NCBI GenBank assembly: GCA_020637635.1
Contig: JACKKB010000008.1
Span: 62,001 to 126,000 of the forward strand
DNA: 64,000 nucleotides
Direction: 5' to 3'
Source of the DNA: Albidovulum sp.
GTDB taxonomy: Bacteria; Pseudomonadota; Alphaproteobacteria; Rhodobacterales; Rhodobacteraceae
The notes beneath the pieces were generated by a model. The model did not search any database, was not told where the DNA came from, and worked only from the letters and a program-made list of their open reading frames with translations. Shown piece after piece: positions 16,514-27,754 of this stretch. How positions within the stretch are numbered: the first letter of the stretch is position 1; the number at the start of each line of letters is the position of its first letter. Made by a program: the position numbers and the translations under genes.

Positions 16514-19246
16514 ATGCAGTCGATGAGCGACTATTACTCGGCCGTGCAACTGCGCTCCGACCGTTGGAGCGCGCTCAGGGAAAAGCTCGAGCTGCTGCAC
16601 CGCGAACCGGAGGGGAAACGCGCGAAGACGGTCCATGCCGAGGCGGCAAGGCTCTTCGACTCGCTCGGCGTCATCGAACGCTACTGGGCGTTCCCCGGAA
16701 TGGCTGCCTTCGAGCAAATGCGCCGCCAGTTCGACAGCGGGCATGTCGACGACCTCGTCTACACGGTGCGCCGGGCAACGCGCGCGATGACCACCGGCGC
16801 CTATCGGCGGCGGATGATCCCGCTCGATCGCGACGGGATCGACGACGATCATGACGAGGAGGCGCTGCTGCCGCCCGAGGCGCGGGCGCTGACCAAGCCC
16901 TATTTCGAAGTGCTCATCGTCGACGACGTGAACGAATACCAGGAACGCTGGCTCAAATCCAACATGACCTCGATGCGCCGCCACGAGGATCCGTTCATCT
17001 ACGAGCCGGTCGTGGTGCCGAGCCTCAAGGACGCGCTGATCGGCGTGCTCTTCAACCACAACATCCAGGCCATCGTCGTGCGCCCCGGACTGAAGATGGA
17101 CAGCGACGTCGATCTTCCGATCCTCACGCGCTATCTCAATCGCGCGGGCGGCGAGGACACGATCGAGGAAATCGCGCCCGAGAACTACGGCCCCGAGCTT
17201 TGCCGGATGATCGGCAGGGTGCGCCCCGAGCTTGACGCCTATCTCGTCACCGACCGCTCGGTCGAGGATATCGCCGGGCTCGATCTCGGCATCTGCCGCC
17301 GGGTCTTCTACAACCAGGAAGACTTCATGGAACTGCACCTGAACATCCTTCGGGGCGTCCAGGCACGATACAAGACGCCTTTCTTCACCGCGCTCAAGGA
17401 ATATTCCAAGCAGCCGACGGGCGTCTTCCACGCCATGCCGATCTCGCGCGGCAAGTCGATCTCGCGCAGCCACTGGATCCAGGACATGGGCGCCTTCTAT
17501 GGCCCCAACATCTTCCTCGCCGAGACCTCGGCGACCTCGGGCGGGCTCGACAGTCTGCTGGAGCCGCACGGGCCGATCAAGGAAGCGCAGGAACTGGCCT
17601 CTCGCGCCTTCGGATCGAAGCAGACCTTCTTTGCCACCAACGGCACCTCGACCTGCAACAAGATCGTCGTGCAGGCGCTGGTCCGGCCCGGCGACATCGT
17701 CCTTATCGACCGCGACTGCCACAAGTCGCACCACTACGGCATGGTGCTGTCGGGTGCGCAGGTGCGCTATCTCGACAGCTACCCGCTCAACGAATACTCG
17801 ATGTACGGCGCGGTGCCGCTGCATGAGATCAAACACCAGCTGCTGAAGCTGAAGGCGGCCGGCAAGCTCGACCGGGTTCGGATGCTCCTGCTGACCAACT
17901 GCACCTTCGACGGCATCGTCTACAACGTCGAGCGGGTGATGGAGGAATGCCTCGCCATCAAGCCCGACCTGATCTTCCTCTGGGACGAGGCCTGGTTCGC
18001 CTTCGCCCGCTTCGGCCCGACCTACCGCCAGCGCACGGGCATGAATGCCGCCAACGTGCTGCGCGAGAGGCTGAAGTCGTCCGCGCATGCGAAGGCCCAT
18101 GCCAGGCAGGCCGAAAAGCTGAAGGATGCCGACGAGGCCACGCTTCTGAAGACGCGGCTCATTCCGCCGCCGAACGCGCGCGTCAGGGTCTACACGACCC
18201 AGTCGACGCACAAGACGCTCACCTCGCTGCGCCAGGGCTCGATGATCCATGTCAACGATCAGGACTTCAAGGGCGAGGTCGAACAGAGCTTTCACGAAGC
18301 CTACATGACCCATACCTCGACCAGCCCGAACTACCAGATCATCGCCTCGCTCGACGTCGGCCGCCGGCAGGTCGAACTGGAGGGGTTCGAATTCGTCCAG
18401 CGCCAGGTCGAGGCGGCGATGTCGATGCGCCGGGCGATCTCGACCCATCCGCTGCTGCAGAAGTACTTCAAGGTCCTGACCGCGGGCGACATGATCCCCG
18501 AGCAGCACCGCGAGAGCGGCGTCGAAAGCTACTACGACCCCGATCAGGGGTGGACCGACATCTGGACCTGCTGGGAAAGGGATGAATTCGTGCTCGACGC
18601 CACGCGGGTCACGCTGGCGGTGGGCGGCACGGGCTGGGACGGCGACACGTTCAAGACCGAGGTGCTGATGGACAAATACGGGATCCAGATCAACAAGACC
18701 TCGCGCAACACCGTGCTCTTCATGACCAACATCGGCACCACCCGGTCCTCGGTCGCCTATCTGATCGAGGTCCTGGTCGAGATCGCGAAGGAACTCGACG
18801 ACCGGCTCGACGATGCCTCGAAGATGGAAAGGCTTTCCTTCGAGCGGCGGGTGAAGAACCTGATGCAGGACCTGCCGCCCTTGCCGGATTTTTCGTACTT
18901 CCACCATGCCTTCTGCAAGGATGCCGAAACTGGCGAGGGCGATATCCGCACCCCCTTCTTCCTCGCCTACGACGAGAACAACTGCGACTACCTGGAACTC
19001 GAAGGAGGCATCGACGCCGAAATGGACAAGGGGCGCGAGGTCGTGTCGGCCTCGTTCATCATCCCCTATCCACCCGGCTTTCCGATCCTCGTGCCGGGGC
19101 AGGTCGTGAGCCGGGAGATCCTCGCCTTCATGCGCGCCCTCGATGTCGGGGAAATCCACGGCTATCGCGCCGATCTGGGCCTTCGGGTCTTCACAGACGA
19201 GGCGCTTGCGCTTCAGACCAAGAAACTCGCCACAGCGGCGGAATAG
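16514..19246 (+). CDS. Orn/Lys/Arg decarboxylase-family PLP enzyme, 910 residues
   Basis: A fold-type I PLP enzyme of the Orn/Lys/Arg decarboxylase family. The PLP lysine is Lys567 in QSTHKTLTSLRQGSMIHV, with the preceding ATNGTSTCNKIVVQALVRPG, DRDCHKSHHYGMVLSGA and FLWDEAWFAFARFGPTYR segments of the cofactor domain. Residues about 130-220 (FEVLIVDDVNEYQERW...IQAIVVRP) resemble the receiver-like wing domain of inducible decarboxylases. At 910 residues it is clearly longer than the 710-760 typical of LdcC/AdiA, with an extra N-terminal region. GAGAGG sits 7 nt before the ATG. The decarboxylated substrate is unknown; a different PLP reaction is possible. Confidence 0.85.
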   Translation: MQSMSDYYSAVQLRSDRWSALREKLELLHREPEGKRAKTVHAEAARLFDSLGVIERYWAFPGMAAFEQMRRQFDSGHVDDLVYTVRRATRAMTTGAYRRRMIPLDRDGIDDDHDEEALLPPEARALTKPYFEVLIVDDVNEYQERWLKSNMTSMRRHEDPFIYEPVVVPSLKDALIGVLFNHNIQAIVVRPGLKMDSDVDLPILTRYLNRAGGEDTIEEIAPENYGPELCRMIGRVRPELDAYLVTDRSVEDIAGLDLGICRRVFYNQEDFMELHLNILRGVQARYKTPFFTALKEYSKQPTGVFHAMPISRGKSISRSHWIQDMGAFYGPNIFLAETSATSGGLDSLLEPHGPIKEAQELASRAFGSKQTFFATNGTSTCNKIVVQALVRPGDIVLIDRDCHKSHHYGMVLSGAQVRYLDSYPLNEYSMYGAVPLHEIKHQLLKLKAAGKLDRVRMLLLTNCTFDGIVYNVERVMEECLAIKPDLIFLWDEAWFAFARFGPTYRQRTGMNAANVLRERLKSSAHAKAHARQAEKLKDADEATLLKTRLIPPPNARVRVYTTQSTHKTLTSLRQGSMIHVNDQDFKGEVEQSFHEAYMTHTSTSPNYQIIASLDVGRRQVELEGFEFVQRQVEAAMSMRRAISTHPLLQKYFKVLTAGDMIPEQHRESGVESYYDPDQGWTDIWTCWERDEFVLDATRVTLAVGGTGWDGDTFKTEVLMDKYGIQINKTSRNTVLFMTNIGTTRSSVAYLIEVLVEIAKELDDRLDDASKMERLSFERRVKNLMQDLPPLPDFSYFHHAFCKDAETGEGDIRTPFFLAYDENNCDYLELEGGIDAEMDKGREVVSASFIIPYPPGFPILVPGQVVSREILAFMRALDVGEIHGYRADLGLRVFTDEALALQTKKLATAAE

Positions 19247-19257
19247 GGGAGAGAAGA

Positions 19258-20718
19258 ATGAGCAAGTCAGACCTGAGGAACATTTCCGAGATCCGCCGTT
19301 TCTTCCATCGCAACGAAGACCCGGTCTATTTCATCTCGGCGACCAATTTCAATCTGCTGGGCATCGACGAATGGTGCAAGAATTTCAAGTACATCTGCTA
19401 TATCGACTGCTATGACGGCCGCCATCCGAACGTCTTCTGCCCGTCCGAGCAGCCGCATGCCGAATTCCAGTCGATCGAGGATATCAACAACTATCTGCTC
19501 CAGCACAAGGAAGTGATCGACCTGGTGAAACGGCGCGGCGGCAAGCCGAAGTTCGTCTTCCTGATGTTCGACGCGGAAACCGAAAGGCTGGCCAAGGAGC
19601 TGGGCGCCGAGGTCTGGTTCCCCAAGGCGAAGCTGCGCACCAAGATGGACAACAAGATCGAGACGGTCCGCGTCGGCAACAAGGCCGGCGTGCCTTCGGT
19701 GCCGAACACTCTGGCCGAGGTGAAATCCTGGGACGATCTCGTGAAGACCTGCGACAAGGCCGGACTTGGCCACGACCTCGTCCTGCAATCGGCGTTTGGC
19801 GACAGCGGGCACACCACCTTCTTCATCAAGTCCGAGGCCGACTTCCGCCGTCACGAACATGAGATCGTCGGCGAGGGCGAAATCAAGATCATGAAGCGGA
19901 TCGATTGCCGGGGATCGGCCATCGAGGGCTGCGCCACCTCGCAAGGAACCATCGTCGGGCCGTTGATGACCGAGCTTGTCGGCTTCAAGGAGCTCACCCC
20001 CTATCGCGGCGGCTGGTGCGGCAACGAGATCTTCTCGACCGCGTTTTCACCCAAGGTTCGCCAGAAGGCGCGCGACCTCACATTCAAGTTCGGCGAGCAG
20101 CTTCGCAAGGAGGGATACCGCGGCTATTTCGAGCTCGATTTCCTCATCGACAAGAAGACCGGCGACATCTGGCTCGGCGAACTGAACCCGCGCATCACCG
20201 GCGCAAGCTCGATGACCAACCATGCGGCCTTCGCCCATGCCGATGCGCCCCTGTTCCTCTTCCACCTGCTCGAATTCTCGAAGGCGAAGTTCAAGCTCGA
20301 CGTGGACGAGCTGAACGCCCGCTGGTCCGATCCCGACATGATCGACGGCTGGAGCCAGATGGTGATCAAGCATACCGAGGACAACGTCGACATCGTCACC
20401 GCCGCGCCGCAGACCGGCATCTACAGGATGCTCGAGGACGGTCGCGTGGTCTTCGACCGCTTCGACTATCACCGCCGCGCGGTGGAATCGGAGAACGAGG
20501 CCTTCTTCCTGCGCATCCTGAAGCCCGGCGACTACCGCTATGAGGGCGCCGATCTCGGCATCCTCGTCACCCGCGGACGCTCCATGACCAACGGCTTTCA
20601 GTTGAACGAACGGGCCAAGCGCTGGATCCACGGCATCAAGTCCGCCTTTGCCGCCAAACCGCTCGGCATGGTCGAAGCGGGCCCCGCCCTCGCGGATCCG
20701 GCCTTCAAGATCATGTGA
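19258..20718 (+). CDS. ATP-grasp domain ligase, biotin-carboxylase-like
   Basis: A 486-residue ATP-grasp protein. The ATP-binding core holds KMDNKIETVRVGNKAGVPSV, LVLQSAFGDSGHTTFF and IKIMKRIDCRGSAIEGCAT; the metal-binding end is GELNPRITGASSMTN. ATP-grasp enzymes form acyl-phosphate intermediates and join a carboxylate to an amine, thiol or another nucleophile. No biotin carrier or carboxyltransferase gene is nearby, so peptide or amide ligation is more likely than biotin carboxylation. It lies 11 bp after the decarboxylase gene and overlaps the C45 gene, so the three are made together. Confidence 0.82.
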   Translation: MSKSDLRNISEIRRFFHRNEDPVYFISATNFNLLGIDEWCKNFKYICYIDCYDGRHPNVFCPSEQPHAEFQSIEDINNYLLQHKEVIDLVKRRGGKPKFVFLMFDAETERLAKELGAEVWFPKAKLRTKMDNKIETVRVGNKAGVPSVPNTLAEVKSWDDLVKTCDKAGLGHDLVLQSAFGDSGHTTFFIKSEADFRRHEHEIVGEGEIKIMKRIDCRGSAIEGCATSQGTIVGPLMTELVGFKELTPYRGGWCGNEIFSTAFSPKVRQKARDLTFKFGEQLRKEGYRGYFELDFLIDKKTGDIWLGELNPRITGASSMTNHAAFAHADAPLFLFHLLEFSKAKFKLDVDELNARWSDPDMIDGWSQMVIKHTEDNVDIVTAAPQTGIYRMLEDGRVVFDRFDYHRRAVESENEAFFLRILKPGDYRYEGADLGILVTRGRSMTNGFQLNERAKRWIHGIKSAFAAKPLGMVEAGPALADPAFKIM

Positions 20719-21707
20719 TGGACGTCTGGTGGCGCGCCATATCCGAGGCGGAACCCGGCCCCAGGTGGGCCGGGCTCTTCGCCGAGCTCTGGCCTGCCTA
20801 CCGGCGCTGGTGGCTGCGCGAGGGCGCGGACGCGCGCCCGACCTATCTGCAGTGCTTCCGGGCGCTCAGACAGCACATGCCGGAGCTGCTGCCGCTCTAT
20901 GAGAAGCTCTGCGACCTCGCCGGCGGCGGCGACCTTGCCGCGCGGTTTCTCAGCTTCTATCGGCCGCCGCCCTATCTCTCGGGTTGCAGCCAGGCGATCT
21001 GGCCGGGCGCCGAGCCGGTTCTGGTGCGCAATTACGACTATGACCCGCACGCCTTTGAATCGGTGGTGCTCCACAGCGCCTGGGACGGTCGGCGGGTGAT
21101 GGGCACCTCTGACGGGCTGTGGGGTCTCGTCGACGGGATGAACGATGCCGGGCTCGCGCTGTCGCTGACTTTCGGCGGACGCCGCGTGGTGGGCGACGGC
21201 TTCGGCGTTCCGCTGATCCTGCGCTACGTGCTGCAGACCTGCGAGACCACGGCCGAGGCCGGCCGCGCACTGGCACGGATCCCGACGCACATGAGCTACA
21301 ATGTCACCGTCATCGACCGGCAGCGCGACTTCCTCACCGCCTTCATGGCCCCCGACCGGCCCGCCGTCATCAGCCATTCGGCGGTCGCGACCAACCATCA
21401 GGAACGGGTCGAATGGGACGCCCACGCCCGCATGACCGCCTCGGTCGAGCGCGAGCGCTATCTTCTCCAGCGGCTCACGCTGCATGTCGAACCCGAGGAC
21501 AGGTTCATTGCCGCATTCCTGAAGCCGCCGCTCTACTCGACCGCCTTCGACCGCGGCTTCGGCACCCTCTACACCGCCGTCTACCGGCCCGGGAAGGGCG
21601 AGATGGAGCTGCGCTGGCCGCGGGCGGTCTGGCGGCTCGGTCTCGACGGGTTTGTCGAGGATACACGGCGGATCGTAACCCCGACATCGCGCCGGCGCAC
21701 CGGATGA
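20718..21707 (+). CDS. C45-family autoproteolytic acyltransferase/hydrolase
   Basis: A 329-residue Ntn-hydrolase of the C45 family (acyl-CoA:6-aminopenicillanate acyltransferase-like). Cleavage before Cys90 in LSGCSQA would expose the catalytic N-terminal nucleophile; PVLVRNYDYDPHAFESVVLH and TSDGLWGLVDGMNDAGLALS are the usual following strands, and ATNHQ is seen later. Such enzymes hydrolyse or transfer acyl groups on amides. The ATG at 20718 shares one base with the stop of the ATP-grasp gene, implying coupling; an in-frame GTG at 20715 is an alternative start. Confidence 0.82.
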   Translation: MDVWWRAISEAEPGPRWAGLFAELWPAYRRWWLREGADARPTYLQCFRALRQHMPELLPLYEKLCDLAGGGDLAARFLSFYRPPPYLSGCSQAIWPGAEPVLVRNYDYDPHAFESVVLHSAWDGRRVMGTSDGLWGLVDGMNDAGLALSLTFGGRRVVGDGFGVPLILRYVLQTCETTAEAGRALARIPTHMSYNVTVIDRQRDFLTAFMAPDRPAVISHSAVATNHQERVEWDAHARMTASVERERYLLQRLTLHVEPEDRFIAAFLKPPLYSTAFDRGFGTLYTAVYRPGKGEMELRWPRAVWRLGLDGFVEDTRRIVTPTSRRRTG

Positions 21708-21732
21708 CACCGGCGAAGGACCGAAAGGCAGC

Positions 21733-23133
21733 ATGACAGACCCCGCAGAGCCACCCGACTCAGGCGACCGCCCGGAGACGGAGACCCCGCCCGCCGTCAC
21801 CATGCGCGAACGCGTCAAGACCGCGCTCGACGCCGCCGACGGCGCGCTTCTGGCCGAGTTGCTGGAGGCGCTGCCGCTCTCTGCCGCGTTGCGCCAGCTG
21901 CTCGCGCTCTCGGCCGAAGATCGCGACCGGCTGCTCGCGCTCGTGCCGACGGATCTCGCGGCCGCGCTTGTCGAGGAAGCCCCGCATGCCGCGGCGACGG
22001 AACTGGTCGAGCGGCTCGACAGCGATCGCGCCGCCGAGATCCTCGACGTGCTCGACAGCGACGTTCAGGCCGACCTGATCGGCGATCTCGACAGCGACGA
22101 CGCCGACGCGATCCTTGCCGAGATGGAGCCGGAGGACGCCGCCGACGTGCGCCGGCTTGTCGAATACGACGACGAAACCGCGGGCGGCCTGATGGTGGCC
22201 GAGGCCTTCGCCTTTCCCGACAGCGCCACGGTGGGCGACGTGCTGCGCATGGTCGTCGAGGGCGACGCGGATTTCGAGCGATATCGCGGCCAGCATCCCT
22301 ATGTCACCGATGCCGAGAACCGCCCGATCGGCGTGGTGTCGCTGCGCGCGCTCCTGACCGCGCACAAGAACACCAAGCTGACGACCATCATGGTCACGCC
22401 GATGACCGTGCCTGTCGACGCACCGCTCGACTCGCTGGAAGACATCTTCGATGCCGAGACCTTCCTCGGCCTTCCGGTGGTCGAGGCGGACGGGCGGCTC
22501 GCCGGCGTCGTAAGTCGCGACGCGGTGCGCGACGCCGCCCTGGAGCGGGCCGAGAGCGACAGCCTCAAGCGTCAGCAAGTCGGGGACGAGCTTCGCTCGA
22601 TGCCGCTCTGGCTCCGCTCGCGGCGGCGTCTGGCCTGGCTGTCCGCGAACATCGTCCTCAACGTCATCGCCGCGTCCGTCATCTCGGCCTACGAACAGAC
22701 GCTGACTGCCGTGATCGCAATCGCCGTCTTCTTGCCGATGGTCTCCGACATGTCGGGGTGTTCCGGCAACCAGGCGGTGGGCGTGACGATGCGGGAACTG
22801 TCGCTCGGTGTCGTCCAGCCCAAGGACGCGATCCGGGTCTGGTTCAAGGAAGTCTCGGTCGGCGCGATCAACGGCATCGCGCTCGGCGTTCTGATTGCGC
22901 TCGTCGCCTGGGCCTGGAAGGGCAATCCCTGGCTCGGTCTCGTGATCGGCAGCGCGCTGGCGCTCAACACGGTGCTCGCGGTTTCCATCGGCGGTGTCGT
23001 GCCGCTGCTTCTCAAGCGGCTCGGACAGGACCCGGCGGCCGCCTCCGGACCGCTTCTGACGACGATCACCGATATGGCGGGGTTCTTCCTCGTCCTGAGC
23101 CTCGCGACCCTGATGATGCCCTATCTCGTCTGA
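21733..23133 (+). CDS. mgtE: Magnesium transporter MgtE
   Basis: A 466-residue Mg2+ channel. The N-terminal superhelical domain carries LLEALPLSAALRQLLAL and repeats such as VERLDSDRAAEILDVLDSD and DLIGDLDSDDADAILAEMEP; a tandem CBS pair follows (YVTDAENRPIGVVSLRALL, LPVVEADGRLAGVVSRDA), then a five-helix membrane domain containing MVSDMSGCSGNQAVGVTMRE with the family's pore-lining GNQ. No Mg2+ riboswitch is seen upstream because the gene follows the C45 gene by only 25 bp. Its place inside an amino-acid-type cluster is unexplained. Confidence 0.93.
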   Translation: MTDPAEPPDSGDRPETETPPAVTMRERVKTALDAADGALLAELLEALPLSAALRQLLALSAEDRDRLLALVPTDLAAALVEEAPHAAATELVERLDSDRAAEILDVLDSDVQADLIGDLDSDDADAILAEMEPEDAADVRRLVEYDDETAGGLMVAEAFAFPDSATVGDVLRMVVEGDADFERYRGQHPYVTDAENRPIGVVSLRALLTAHKNTKLTTIMVTPMTVPVDAPLDSLEDIFDAETFLGLPVVEADGRLAGVVSRDAVRDAALERAESDSLKRQQVGDELRSMPLWLRSRRRLAWLSANIVLNVIAASVISAYEQTLTAVIAIAVFLPMVSDMSGCSGNQAVGVTMRELSLGVVQPKDAIRVWFKEVSVGAINGIALGVLIALVAWAWKGNPWLGLVIGSALALNTVLAVSIGGVVPLLLKRLGQDPAAASGPLLTTITDMAGFFLVLSLATLMMPYLV

Positions 23134-23163
23134 TCACCGGGTCGAAAGCAGAAGGAACGCACC

Positions 23164-24483
23164 ATGTCCCACGTCTTTCCGCGCCATTGCAAGTCGCCTC
23201 CGCCCGTCGCTGTCGGCGGTGAGGGCTGCTATCTGATCGACGCCTCGGGCAAGCGCTATCTCGACGGGTCGGGCGGGGCTGCCGTCTCCTGCCTCGGTCA
23301 CGGCGATGCCGGGGTGACCGCCGCGATCAAGGCGCAGCTCGACAGGCTCGCCTTCGCCCATACCGGCTTTTTCACCTCCGATCCAGCCGAGGCGCTCGCC
23401 GATCTGCTGATCGCCCATGCGCCCGAAGACATCGACCGGGTCTATTTCGTCTCGGGCGGGTCGGAGGCGACGGAGGCAGCGATCAAGCTTGCCCGGCAGT
23501 ACTGGGTGGAGAAGGGTGAGCCGCAGCGCGGCCGGCTCATCGCCCGCAAGCAGAGCTACCACGGCAACACCATCGGCGCGCTTTCGGCGGGCGGCAACGA
23601 ATGGCGGCGGGCGCAATTCGCGCCGCTCCTCCTCGACGTCAGCCATATCGACCCCTGCTACGACTACCGGCTGCGCGAGGAGGGCGAGACCCCGGAGGCC
23701 TATGGCCGCCGCGCCGCCGACGCGCTCGAGGCCGAACTTCTGCGCCTCGGCCCCGAGACGGTGATGGCCTTCATGGCCGAGCCGGTCGTGGGCGCGACCG
23801 CGGGCGCGCTGACCGCCGCGCCGGGCTATTTCGCGCGGATCCGCGAGATCTGCGACCGTTACGGGATCCTTCTCATCCTCGACGAGGTGATGTGCGGCAT
23901 GGGGCGCACCGGCACGCTCTTCGCCTGCGAGCAAGAAGGCGTGCGCCCCGATATCCTCTGCATCGCCAAGGGGCTCGGCGCGGGCTACCAGCCCATCGGC
24001 GCGATGCTCTGCTCGGCCGAGATCTACGGCGCGATCGAGGCGGGATCGGGCTTCTTCCAGCACGGCCACACCTATATCGGGCACCCGGTCGCGACGGCAG
24101 CGGGCCTTGCCGTCGTCTCGGCGATCCTCGAACGGGGACTGCTGGCGCGCGTGCAGGCACAGGGCGACCGGCTCGCGCATGCGCTTCACGCCCGCTTCGG
24201 GCAGCACCCCCATGTCGGGGACCTGCGCGGGCGCGGGCTTTTCCGCGGCATCGAATTCGTTGCCGACAGGGCGACCAAGGCGCCGTTCGATCCCGCACGC
24301 GGCATCGCAGGCAGGCTGAAGAAGGCCGCGTTCGAGGCCGGCCTCATCTGCTATCCGATGGCGGGCACGATCGACGGCCGTTCGGGCGACCATGTCCTGC
24401 TGGCACCGCCCTTCATCATCGAGGATGCGCAGATCGACGAACTGGTCGACAAGCTCGGCCGCGCGGTCGACGCGGTGATCTGA
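23164..24483 (+). CDS. Class III (acetylornithine/GABA-type) aminotransferase
   Basis: A 439-residue PLP aminotransferase of class III. Asp240 in LILDEVMCGMGRTG contacts the PLP ring nitrogen and Lys269 in IAKGLGAGYQP forms the internal aldimine; FVSGGSEATEAAIKLARQYW and KQSYHGNTIGALS are further class signatures. The family moves omega-amino groups of diamines, beta-alanine, GABA or ornithine to a keto acid. Following a decarboxylase in the same operon, it could act on the amine product, but the specific substrate is unknown. Confidence 0.88.
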   Translation: MSHVFPRHCKSPPPVAVGGEGCYLIDASGKRYLDGSGGAAVSCLGHGDAGVTAAIKAQLDRLAFAHTGFFTSDPAEALADLLIAHAPEDIDRVYFVSGGSEATEAAIKLARQYWVEKGEPQRGRLIARKQSYHGNTIGALSAGGNEWRRAQFAPLLLDVSHIDPCYDYRLREEGETPEAYGRRAADALEAELLRLGPETVMAFMAEPVVGATAGALTAAPGYFARIREICDRYGILLILDEVMCGMGRTGTLFACEQEGVRPDILCIAKGLGAGYQPIGAMLCSAEIYGAIEAGSGFFQHGHTYIGHPVATAAGLAVVSAILERGLLARVQAQGDRLAHALHARFGQHPHVGDLRGRGLFRGIEFVADRATKAPFDPARGIAGRLKKAAFEAGLICYPMAGTIDGRSGDHVLLAPPFIIEDAQIDELVDKLGRAVDAVI

Positions 24484-24517
24484 GCCCCCGGAGAAGACCG
24501 AAGCCGGAGAGTGGACC

Positions 24518-25051
24518 ATGGATCGACTTCTGCCCCTTGACGATGCCGACTGGCCGGAGGAGCTTGCCGATCTGAGGTCGGGCTTCGCCGGAAGGCTCAA
24601 CGTCTACCGCGTGATGGCGCATCATCCGGCGCTGCTGGGCGCCTGGGCGCCCCTGCGCCAGCATCTCGTCACCCGTAGCGCTCTCGGCGCGGAACGATCC
24701 GAAGTGGTTATCCTGAGGGCTGCCCACCGGATGGGATCGCCCTACGAATGGGCGCATCATGTCAGCCGGGCCCGCAAGCTCGGGTTTTCCGATGCCCGTA
24801 TCGCGGCGCTTGCCGCCACGCCCGAGGCCGGCGACGCGCTCATCGCAAGGGCGGTCGACCACCTCTTCGACGACCGCCGTCTGCCGCGGGCGCTGGAGGC
24901 GGAGCTGCGCGCCGCGATCGGGCACGAGGCGGTCTTCGACCTCATCGCCACGGTCGGCTTCTACAGCATTCTCGGCTACCTGCTCATGACCTACGAGACA
25001 CCGCTCGATGCCGACATCGCGGCCGAGCTTTCCGCAAGCCCGCTCGGGTGA
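24518..25051 (+). CDS. Carboxymuconolactone decarboxylase/AhpD-like protein
   Basis: A 177-residue all-helical protein resembling the CMD/AhpD fold: RSEVVILRAAHRMGSPYEWAHHVSRARKLG and FSDARIAAL correspond to the conserved helix with E-W-x-x-H. The CxxC redox pair of peroxidase-active AhpD is absent (SPYEW instead), so a peroxidase role is unlikely; the CMD-type lyase or an unknown role fits better. It ends the transporter-enzyme cluster, 34 bp after the aminotransferase. Confidence 0.75.
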   Translation: MDRLLPLDDADWPEELADLRSGFAGRLNVYRVMAHHPALLGAWAPLRQHLVTRSALGAERSEVVILRAAHRMGSPYEWAHHVSRARKLGFSDARIAALAATPEAGDALIARAVDHLFDDRRLPRALEAELRAAIGHEAVFDLIATVGFYSILGYLLMTYETPLDADIAAELSASPLG

Positions 25052-25330
25052 CGCCGCAGGCTGCGGACGGTGGGGGTCGCGGGCGCGCTGGTCGCGGCGC
25101 CAGCACGGATCGCCCTGCTCGCCACATCGTGAGGCGGGGGGCCGGCCCTTTGCACCGCTAGCGCCACCAAAGATCGAAAATCGCCCACAATGAACACTTT
25201 CCAAGGCCGTATCGCGCCGCTAATGAGCAGTCGAATAGGTTTTCGCCACGATACCGGCGAAGGTTGCAGCGCGCGCCAGGGGCCGCGTCGAGGATGCCAC
25301 TTTCGCCGCCAGCCGTTGAAGTAGACCGTC
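25052..25330. other. Intergenic region upstream of the glycogen operon
   Basis: This 279-bp gap shows no gene. Its second half (about 25165-25250) is less GC-rich and contains the weak promoter-like pair TTTCCA and TAATGA with a 17-bp spacing, the most plausible site for glgP transcription initiation. Confidence 0.4.
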
Positions 25331-27733
<2,403 letters not shown>

Positions 27734-27754
27734 GTGCCGGGAGAGGGAGGAACG

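Noticed and set aside
16490..19159. An 889-codon minus-strand frame
   Set aside because: Shadow of the decarboxylase-family gene, with low-complexity composition.
21708..21732. Magnesium riboswitch upstream of mgtE
   Set aside because: The 25-bp gap cannot hold one.
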